Below are positions 55,801-64,000 of a stretch of 64,000 nt of DNA, piece after piece; positions within the stretch are counted from its first letter, which is position 1, and every line of letters starts with the position of its first letter. Source of the DNA: Hansfordia pulvinata (lineage: Eukaryota; Ascomycota; Sordariomycetes; Xylariales); contig BJKQ01000005.1 of assembly GCA_006538405.1 (NCBI GenBank), positions 1,612,001 through 1,676,000 of the forward strand, written 5' to 3'. The position numbers and the translations under genes were made by a program. Under the pieces are notes generated by a model. That model did not search any database and was not told where the DNA came from. It saw only the letters and a list, made by a program, of their open reading frames with translations.

Positions 55801-57231
55801 TAATTGGACGCAAGATTGAGAAAATAGAAGCCGGCGATGTCGATATGCTGGCCCCAATCGTTGGGCTTGGGGATCAGCGCAGGAGACCTTTGACATATGT
55901 AAGCCATCGACCGTGAACATGAGAAAAACCGATGCTTACCAGCAGTAGGTGTAAGGGATCCGCAGACGAGTCAAAACGGCAGGAGCCCAAAGCAGAGGCA
56001 GTGGTTCGAGGTCCAGGATTTTGGTGCGGAAGCGGTTGATGACATCGCCAAGACCCTGCCAAGTCATCATTTCCACGAGTGCATAAGAGACATAATTGGT
56101 CGTCACCGGGTCAGTATTCGTCGATTGAATATTGGCAAGAGGCTGGGGGAAAGCTCTCGTCGGCGACCAGGGCATCCTGATTTCGATATTAGCATGATCT
56201 TCGAGAGTCAAAGAGTATAGATGCGGTACTCACGTGAACATGAGGTGGAGGGGAATGCCAAGCTTCTCGGCCACGTGGATATGCGCGAAGCTGGGCGGGT
56301 TGGCAATGATGGCATCCGCCACAAACGGCTTTTTATTGGGGGTGTGGCCGTCGTCGACTAGATCCATAGGATCTTCATTCTTGGCATCTTGGAGGCGTGA
56401 GAACTGGGGAGCAGGACCCGAGCCGTCGCCCGGCTCGATGCAGGACCTCCAACAGCCGAGCAGAATCTCCTCGATACCTTTTCTGCGTTTTGTGACCTCG
56501 CCGCTCTTGAGCGCATCAAAGCCCGGCATCAGACCCGGGTTCTTGACCATGAAGGCCATGAGCTCGGCGGGGTCACCGCCAATGCTGAAGAACTCGAGGC
56601 CATTCTCTTCGACGAACTTCTGAAATGTGGAATGGGTGGCGATGCGGACGCGGTGGCCGTATGTGTTGCGCAGGACCTGGCCCAGGGCGACGAAGGGCTG
56701 GACGTCGCCGCGCGACCCTACAATCTGTATGACGACGTTGAGCTTGGGAGGAGGTTTCTGGTCGGACTGACCACCCAAGCTAGGGGGGATGTAGGCAGGC
56801 GGCAGGGGTGCCTCAGCGGCGAGCCTTTGATCCTCCTTCAGCTGTCTATGCAGAGTGGGAGCAATGATGTCGGCCAGCTGGCGACTTGTCTGATTCAGAT
56901 TGATGTCGACTCGACCATCGTCTGGGGAAATGGGTCAGTGGAATGCGGCGTATGACCGTGGTTAAGGGGGGTTGAGAGACGAACCTGTCACAGCGGCGCC
57001 GGCGTCGAAGCCGGTCTGATGGAGAGAAAGCTGGTCATGCTGTTCGCTGTAGGCTGGGGGCACGTCTTGATCAGCTCCCAGGCTGTTGTTGGCATGCTGG
57101 GCGGCGCGCGAGAAGCCGTCGGCGACGAGGCCAGACGTGACATCGCTGAAGGTCGTGCCCTGGCGGCGGGGAGGATTGCCAGCGCCCTCGTTATTGTAGG
57201 CCCGAGCGCGCTTGTCGTCAACGATGGTCAT
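52820..57231 (-). CDS. sterol/UDP-glucosyltransferase with C-terminal UIM array
   Basis: GT1/GT28-type enzyme expected to move glucose from UDP-glucose to a sterol. Exons: 57231-56985, 56921-56234, 56176-55940, 55887-55120, 55069-54577, 54529-54139, 54090-52820. The 47-nt gap 54576-54530 is either a short intron (weak GTGCCT donor) or one missing base in a C run; the protein is 1,364 or 1,380 residues. N-terminal donor/acceptor fold: VVIQIVGSRGDVQPFVALGQ, HLMFTMPWSPTRAFPQPLAN; C-terminal nucleotide-sugar fold: YIGFGSIVV, HHGGAGTTAAGINAGKPTVV, PFFGDQPFWGAMV. Unlike ATG26 there is no visible PH or GRAM region. After a Ser/Pro-rich linker and a conserved block (KSINNIVTTGIKSPMNF, GFGMYDGISGLVTQPYKGA) there are about eight UIM-like motifs such as EEFRRALEASQAE and EELKRALEESLRF, which would bind ubiquitin. 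Confidence 0.9.
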
Positions 57232-60200
57232 GGTGGCTAGGCGATCACGCCAGCGGCGAGATCATGGAGAGAACAAGGCGGTTGCTGGAAGCCCGGCGGA
57301 TCAGGGCGCAGCGGGTATGCGTGCTCGGCAATAGGCAGGGCAGCATCTGACGACGGCGCGAGTGAGAATACGCGAAGTAGATAAAAGCAAGGGCGGTCGT
57401 GGGCTTCAGGAACGTCGAGGAGGGCCCCGATGGCAGGGTGCGGTTGGCAGGGAGGTGAAATAGGCGCAGCGGGGTGCCGCGGGGCTAGATTGCGGATCGG
57501 GGACCGGCCTTGGAAGCCAGTCAGTCGGTGGAATCGAGGTCGAGGCGAGAATGGAGAGGTAGGTGAGTCGAGGTGGCATGTGAGACTATGTAGGAGCCGA
57601 GATCAGGTCGAGCCGTGAGGTCAGCAAGCGGCTGGGTGTATTGACCTCATTGTCTGCCTACAGCTACAGCGGCAACGGCCCGTTATATCGAGGTATGGAA
57701 GCAACCACCAACCTGGGCCCTTGCGGGGGATCCAATGCACGATAGGTACTCGGGCTCGCTGGCCAAGCCCGGTGAGGCCCTGTCACGCCTGTAAAGCTTC
57801 CGACGTCCCTGGAGTGGGCAGCCGGTACATAGGTGCGATCCGCAGAGATACGTCACGCATGGCCCATGCAAGTACAACATGCCCTGTGTCGGGAGGCCCC
57901 GCAGATGTGCTGAGTACGCGCGTTCGTCAGGCAACACGCGCAAACTAGGCGCATGTCAGAGCCAAAGGAGGTACCCTCTACGCAAAGCAAGCCAGACCCA
58001 GGGACCTATGGCGGGGCCTGCAAGTATCGGGTGACGTATCTATCGGAGGTCCTCCTTCCCAGCATCCATCAATTTTGAAATCGCTAGGTGTACGAGTAGG
58101 TACCTTAGGTGTTAGGTACCTGTTGCCCGTCAGGCGTTTGCAGGTTGCTTGGAAGCTCCGGTCCTTCTAATAATTCCTCCTCCACCACCGGCACTCTCGC
58201 CAGTCCATTACCCTCGATCACCACGGACACCTCTACTAATAAACTAGTGCCTCTGCCTTCGAGCTGGCACCAGACACCCAAAAACCTGCTTGACCATTAC
58301 CAGTGCGAGCAATACGATTCACCCGCCAAACCTGGTTGGGCCAGCACTGCCGCCCGCATGGCAGGCACACAGATCGTGTGGGACCTCCAAGCCGACGTCG
58401 AATCGGAGCCGCTCTTTTCGCTTGTCGTCCGCAGCAGGAGGGGTCCCGCAACATGGGAGGCTGAGTCGAGGCCCTTGTCTTATTCTTAGTTACGGTACTT
58501 AGCCCCATCCGCCCAGCCGTGGCCGAAATTCGCTCTCCCTGACTTTCGGTCGCTTTCCTCGCTTTTTCGCGTCGCAACATTCCACCTGCCGCTTCTTGCG
58601 ACAAGTGGATAACGCCCAAGGAGTCATGAATGGGATTGAACCAGCGTGAAACGTCGAGTCGCGCTGTCAACTAGCGTCCGGGTCGCGTCGTAGCCCAGCG
58701 TTAGGTCAGGGCTGACTGACTCCATGATCTTCACGATATACGGACCAAACCCTGTCCTCCGAAAGCCAGGGCAGACGACGCACGGCGGGCCAGCACCGCC
58801 GTGTTACACACCAAGAGCCAGCGCCGAGGCCAGGACGTGACCTTGCCTGCAATGGCTTACGTGGACCTGCGTTCAGCAGCGGCGCCGGCCGTGGGCTGCG
58901 GCGACAACGCTCATTGGGCAGCGTGAGCGTGAGCCCGTCGTGCCATACGAGTACCTGCGAATCTTCTCCGACGGACACGGTCATGCTTCAGATATTCGGT
59001 GCTCGAATACGGATCTCTCCTTTGGCCCCGAATTCAATCTTGTCATCCCAGGCGAAATTCACCCGATCCACCGCATTCAGATATTTTGCACATGACCGGT
59101 CGCTTGACAATGGCTGAGATGAGAGAGGGAGTGTTGCACATTGATCGTCCCCAGAGCTTTCAAGTCGAAGGAGAGCATTCACCTGCACGGTGAGACAAGA
59201 GCCGGGAGCAGCGCCACCAACAGACTCTCAGCCAGTCTTGAACAATGTCGGCCTTCGGCCCTGGCCTGGACTACTCGTACGGGGTACAAGCACATTCTCG
59301 ATTCTTGTGTCGACTCCTACTACGTTCATGGCCAGCCCACCTTCAGTCAGCCCGCGCTTGCATCTGCTGCAGCGCGCTGAGCGCGACTAATTAAGAGCCG
59401 CCCAGGGGGTTGCGCAGGCTTGGAACGCGACAGTTTGGGGCCAGAGAGGTACAGCCGCAAAGTATACCGCAGCCAAGTCAAAGTCCTTGTCCGTATTACG
59501 CGCCAACAGCCGAGCTTCGGGCCACCCAAAGTAGTTACTGGCCCGGGGCCACAAAACACAGACAGGTCGACTTGAGGCTGGCGAGTGAGGCGCAGCCAGT
59601 CCAGTCCATCCATCAATTTGGGGAGAGGAGTCAGGGGGTTGAACTGCAACCAACTCGAGGTGCCGCACTTGGAAGGCTTGTACCCGCGCGTTACTGGACT
59701 GCCCACCGCCGAGAGCAACACGAGAGAGGAAATGGGCAGATAGAGACCAGGGCTGTCTAGTCCGAGGCAGAGCGCAGATAACCCTGGCATTCGACGGGTT
59801 CTCGCCAGCCTCTTTCCACGTGGACTGGGCGGAGACCGCATTGAGCCCATCGGCTTCGAACGGTGCGAATCGCCTCCACCAATTTGTGTCCATTCCCAGA
59901 GCCACGGCCAGGTTTCAGAATGCTCACACTGCAGCATGTGAGAGCCTCAACGAGAGGCTCACATGGCTGACCCCTTTCTCTTCTCTGCGCCATGGAGGGA
60001 CTGCTCGGTAGGTCCACGAAGCCAAGTCGAGGCATCTACCAGCGATCAAGGGAGTTCCGTCCTGATGCCTGCTGGGGTGCATCGTACGCGTGTCGCCGCG
60101 CCCTAGTCTGACGGGATGGCGGGATGGGAATGGCGGGATGGGACGTACTCGGCAGACGGCCACGGCGCTGAGGCCGCACGCGCGCCGGTCCCCGTGAGGG

Positions 60201-62131
60201 GGTGGGGGGGGGGCTTTCTCGCCTGATACCCTGCAGCGGCGCGGAAAATCCCGTACACCTCAGCCTCGTTTCGCGGTTTCCTACTATCGTCGCTTGTTCC
60301 TCCCTCTTTCTCCCCGTTCCGTCGCATCAAACCCATCACAGGTTTCTTTTGCAGACATTGCAAAAACGGCTCTTTGACATCGCCGTTACGGCTCGATGGC
60401 CAAGCTGGGCGGGGTAACCAGTGCAGCAAGGACGCGTGGACGGCCGGTAGACTATCAACTTATGGTCGTGCTGTTGCAGTAGCATGTAGGCAGCAGCTTT
60501 CTCTCATATGTAGCCCGGGTTCTTGCAGCACATCGCTCGCCTGACATTCACCATGAATCCAGCAGGACTTGCCCCTCTTGCCACGCACCAGCTTTGCTGA
60601 CGCGACCCGCGCTGTCTGAGCCGAGCGACGCAATTCATTGTAGATGTCAAAAACCAGAAGAGGGTGTCCTGAGGCATGTGATGAGTTTGCCGCGCCTTTG
60701 CTCTTCGAATTCGAAGTCTGCATAATGTACGCTTTGCCAAGGACCCCGGCCTGGTGTAGTAGCCACAACACCATCCTGCGTGGTCTACAGCACCCAGAAA
60801 GACCTCGAGATGAAATCCAACCGATATGAATGCCAGTGTCGCGAACGTTAGTCCACATAACTCGTCTTGAATACCTACACAAGCAATGATCAGCTGCGAT
60901 ACAGATTCGGTAGAGCAGCCCAAGGGCAGCAACTCGGATGCATTCCTCATACCAGTCCATGAAAGGCTTGCCCCTGGTCAACCTGCGACCCTTTGCTTCG
61001 GCGATGGAGTGCCCCACGCCCAACTACATGGATATTGAAGCGCGCGCTCTGGGCATATCATGTTGAGCCCGAATAATCAATCGTGAGCATCAACAATGCT
61101 AACCTCGGAGCACCTAAAGCCACCTCGGTTTGTCACCTCAGTTAGTCACCTCGATTTTTAGAGAACTCCTGAACGAAATGTACAAAGTCGGCAACTCTCA
61201 TCCAAGGAACTTGTCTATGCGGTCGCTGTCAATAACCTCCATACTGCTAGCAAACCGTACCGATAGAAGTACGACTACCTGAACTGGCAGTACCAGATCT
61301 CTTGGACCTGCAGGAACGGTCATTGGGTACGCTTTGAAGAGCACAGCCAGAGAACACAGAGCCTCTGCCAATGGAGAACGGCCGAGCACCTGCTCCTTGC
61401 CAGCCACTCATGTTTTCCATCATGTCAGCGCGTTCTCTGAACAATGGACTATTGGGACCCTGGAAGGCCCGACAAACACTATCCTGCAGGCCTCAGCTAT
61501 CATTACATAGATTCATTATCATCCTTCCAACCGCAACCTGGACATTGGATTTCCCTCAAAGCTTGACCAGGTACTTATCTTGTGGCTGATACTTGGGGCT
61601 CTGCAGAGTCCGGCCCTTGTTTGAACAATTTGCCTTCGCCTCGGTGAGGCCAATCTTCTAGTTCTATACGAGAGACGAGGTAGATCATGCCATAACCCTT
61701 CACATGTGCTGGGGACTCTTCCGGAAATTTCATGCAGGCCGCTCCAATTCGTCCCTGATGATCGAAACAAGTTGCGTCTTGCGATGGAGCAGACCACACC
61801 AGGCAATTGGACAGTGTACATCGCATGGGGAGGGGACAAAGCAAAGATTGTGAATCAGACGCGCGCTTCAAAGCGAGGCAGACGGCAAGTGTCTTCACCC
61901 CCGCATCGAGATTTTGGGTATGGTACATGGGCGGCCAATAGTCGCCGGAGATCTCCCTTCGGATCACCGTGTCGTGTCGTAAGCGAACCGCACCCGAGAG
62001 ATTATTTCTTTCGCTAATAGTACCCCAGCGCGCTCCCTTCTGAAGCCAATCCTATCCGTTTGCGCCAGCCATTTGGTTTCTCGGCATGTCGCCTCTTATT
62101 TCAGTATTCCTTCCGTCGTGAAATGCGTCGC
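57232..62131. other. 4.9-kb stretch without a recognised gene
   Basis: Longest gene-free stretch in the window. It contains the glucosyltransferase promoter (near 57240-57660), GTACCT-rich words at 58090-58125 and repeated CACCTCRGTT words at about 61120-61155. Open frames of up to about 190 codons (for example minus 60460-61023 and minus 61575-61967) show no domain, no conserved splice pattern and no codon signal. No transposase, reverse transcriptase or terminal repeats were recognised. It may hold unrecognised orphan genes, non-coding RNA or decayed sequence. Confidence 0.5.
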
Positions 62132-62767
62132 TTAGCTGGAGAATTTACGGGTGACCTTGGCGATGACTGAGGACAGTATTAGTATATCGGGTTCATGCAG
62201 TCATGGGAGTGCTTGGACCTACTGTGTAAAGCGACAATGCTGAAGATGAAAACCAGAGACAGAACGAGAACAACGACAGGGTCGACCTTGAGACCGGGAG
62301 ACTCGTCGGTGTAAAGTCCTAGGGGCATGTCAATTTGGTGCTCAAGAGTCAAGGCAGTCCACCATCACATACTCAGCATGGTGCTGCTGCTACCGCCAGC
62401 GCCGGCGGACCTCGTGCTAGAGGGGCGAGCATTGGCGATCTTTTCCTTCTGGTCGGCGGCAGCGCGGCGGCGAATGGCGGTGCGGGCACCTCCCGGGGGC
62501 GCAGGAGACGAGGGACGGCCGGTGCTGGCACCCGTGGCAGCGGGCGCGTTGGCGGGAGAAGAAGCTCTGGGGGAAGACTGAGGCAGGAGGGCGGGTCAGC
62601 GACTTGCGACACGTCAAGAGTGCATCACGGGGGAAATCGCGGTGCATTGAATGCGACAACAGCGGGTCGAGAGACGAGCGAGCATGACATATGCCGCTGG
62701 TGCGGGTGTAGATGGAAGAGCTGTCGCGTGCATGGTCGCACACGATATGGACGGAAACACTCACCAT
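62132..62767 (-). CDS. SEC61 translocon beta subunit
   Basis: Tail-anchored beta subunit of the ER protein-conducting channel. Exons: 62767-62765 (the ATG alone), 62577-62373, 62318-62223, 62166-62132; 112 residues. The start codon is followed at once by a GTGAGT donor, and a 187-nt intron leads to SSPRASSPANAPAATG. A Ser/Pro/Ala-rich cytosolic part with GGARTAIRRRAAADQKEK is followed by LYTDESPGLKVDP and one hydrophobic helix VVVLVLSLVFIFSIVALHII, ending AKVTRKFSS. The length matches fungal Sec61-beta/Sbh1. It diverges from the CDC1-like gene. Confidence 0.93.
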
Positions 62768-63636
62768 TGCGACAAGGAGATGGATCGGAGAGAAGGACGG
62801 GGCGTGGGTGTCGTCGGGAAAGGCGCGCCTGGTTATACACAGTGAGGAGGCGGACGAGAGCAAATGAAGGCGATGATGGAAAGAGAAATGAAGGAGACGA
62901 GTCGCGTGGGTGCGTGCGGGTTGGTGATGGTCAAGTCGTGGTGTTAGCACGGGGGAGGTTCGGGTTAGCAGCCAGATTGGTGCTGTGGTACGGCGCGGGA
63001 GCTGCTGGGCTGGGCTGGTGCTTGGTCCCTGGCGGTGCTGGACGTTCCTGCCAGATGGACCGTAACGGGCTGCCGCAGTCGCACCTACTGCCACAGCAAT
63101 TGAGGACACATTTTTAGTGGGACGTGCCTTCTAGATCTGTGGAAGTTGTCTGAAGGCCCCGCCCATTGGGCTCTCTGATTGGCCTGGTTCACTGCGGACC
63201 TGCTGGGCACGCTGGGGAAGCTGAGCCGCGCCTTCTCCAGGGGCCGTCGCTGGAAAGGGGTCCAGGACATGAAGAATCTCCGGATAGTGCGATATTACCG
63301 CGTGAGGTGCATATCCTACAAACGACTTATCCAGGCATATGCAAAGAGCACCTGGCAGGCCCATCAATCCAGCACATGCATGTTTGATGAGCGATCTCAC
63401 AGCCGCGGGTGCCGGCAGTCGGGAACCGCAACGCGTGCTAATGGTACGTACCCTCATGCCGCTTTGAAATGCTCGGCTCAGGGGATCAGCGGCCTGAACA
63501 GTGACGACGATGCCGATTTACTGACGGCCGTCTCTCCTCTTTCCTTTCGACATCTGGAACTAGAGCTCACAACGGTGCCTTGAACCGCCTGCGCCGCTTA
63601 CGGGGGCCAACACGAATCCATCCACCACGAGCATAC
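62768..63636. promoter_or_regulatory. divergent promoter region, SEC61-beta / CDC1-like
   Basis: 870 nt between divergent start codons; no other gene seen. Confidence 0.45.
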
Positions 63637-64000
63637 ATGGCTGCTTCCCCCCGCGTGGCCTCCCTCATGGCGCCGTATAGCAATGGCCGCTCTCGCGGCT
63701 ACAGCTATGGTTACGAGCCACCTCGAGCATCCTCTTACGACCATCGCAGCCAATCAAACCATGCTGATATCGAGTCCATCTGCGAAGATCTCTTGTCGAC
63801 CGCCCGACGCTACGCTCGACGGGCCTGGGCCTACTTTACCGGCCAAGAGGCACGCCATTTGTCCTGGAATCTGGCCCTGCTCAGCGCCTCTCAGCTCAAG
63901 AGGAACCTCACCCGCCACCGTCTCATGAGCTTCCCTCACCTGTTGTTCCTGGCGTGGGTTGTCGTCTTGCTTTGGGGAGAACGTTGGATTTTTGCCAGCA
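63637..64000 (+). CDS. CDC1/TED1-like metallophosphoesterase, N-terminal fragment
   Basis: Start of a gene cut by the right edge: 121 codons from MAASPRVASLMAPY, open to the end. The visible part has a Ser/Tyr-rich head (NGRSRGYSYGYEPPR), an ESICEDLLSTARRYARRAW helix, and the first transmembrane segment MSFPHLLFLAWVVVLLWGERWIF. This arrangement matches the N-terminus of fungal Cdc1/Ted1-type ER phosphoesterases acting on GPI anchors. The catalytic calcineurin-like domain would lie outside the window, so the call rests on the N-terminal pattern only. Confidence 0.65.
   Translation, partial: MAASPRVASLMAPYSNGRSRGYSYGYEPPRASSYDHRSQSNHADIESICEDLLSTARRYARRAWAYFTGQEARHLSWNLALLSASQLKRNLTRHRLMSFPHLLFLAWVVVLLWGERWIFAS

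Noticed and set aside
60460..61967. Minus-strand open frames of 130-190 codons
   Set aside because: No domain, no paired splice sites and no consistent codon use; left as unassigned intergenic sequence.
1..64000. CRISPR arrays, tRNA or rRNA genes, transposon terminal repeats
   Set aside because: None could be recognised by eye. CRISPR is not expected in a fungus, and no cloverleaf or transposase signature was found.

Overview
The window reads as a filamentous ascomycete (Pezizomycotina, most likely a Sordariomycete). Genes carry short introns (about 50-240 nt) with GTRNGT donors and CTRAY branch sites, accessory coding sequence is very GC-rich, and the core proteins (NOP58, VMA6, RPS0, SEC61-beta, mtr-like permease, UIM-tailed sterol glucosyltransferase) are of the kind found in such fungi. 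No species can be named from the sequence alone.

Layout. Positions 1-40,233 form an accessory block: an MFS exporter (-), a bifunctional aminodeoxychorismate/PABA synthase (-), an arylamine N-acetyltransferase (NAT, +), an FSH1/LovG-type serine hydrolase (+), a highly reducing polyketide synthase of about 2,857 residues (KS-AT-DH-MT-ER-KR-ACP, +), a C2H2 + fungal_trans regulator (-), an SDR (+), an amidase-signature enzyme (+), a zinc alcohol dehydrogenase (-), a cytosolic-type polysaccharide deacetylase (+) and an mtr-like amino-acid permease (+). From 40,996 on the genes are core: NOP58 (-), VMA6 (+), mitochondrial ribosomal protein uS15m (-), RPS0/uS2 (+), a small CHZ-like acidic protein (-), a sterol glucosyltransferase with eight C-terminal UIM-like motifs (-), a 4.9-kb stretch with no recognised gene, SEC61-beta (-), and the first 121 residues of a CDC1/TED1-like phosphoesterase (+) that runs off the right edge.

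How the accessory genes may work together (inference). The polyketide synthase ends at its carrier domain and has no release domain. Two candidate release or tailoring enzymes sit beside it: the FSH hydrolase (LovG type) and the NAT (the fold of RifF-type amide synthases, which couple polyketide chains to aryl amines). A PABA-pathway enzyme that could supply an aryl amine lies just beyond. With oxidoreductases, an amidase, an exporter and a regulator in the same block, a polyketide-aryl amide pathway is a testable idea. PABA synthase and NAT could equally be ordinary single-copy genes that happen to lie here.

Quality caveat. Eight sites in six accessory genes, and possibly one in the glucosyltransferase, need one extra base to keep a conserved reading frame. 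All have the same polarity and nearly all fall in C or G runs. This looks like collapsed homopolymers in the assembly rather than gene decay, so these genes are annotated as probably intact.
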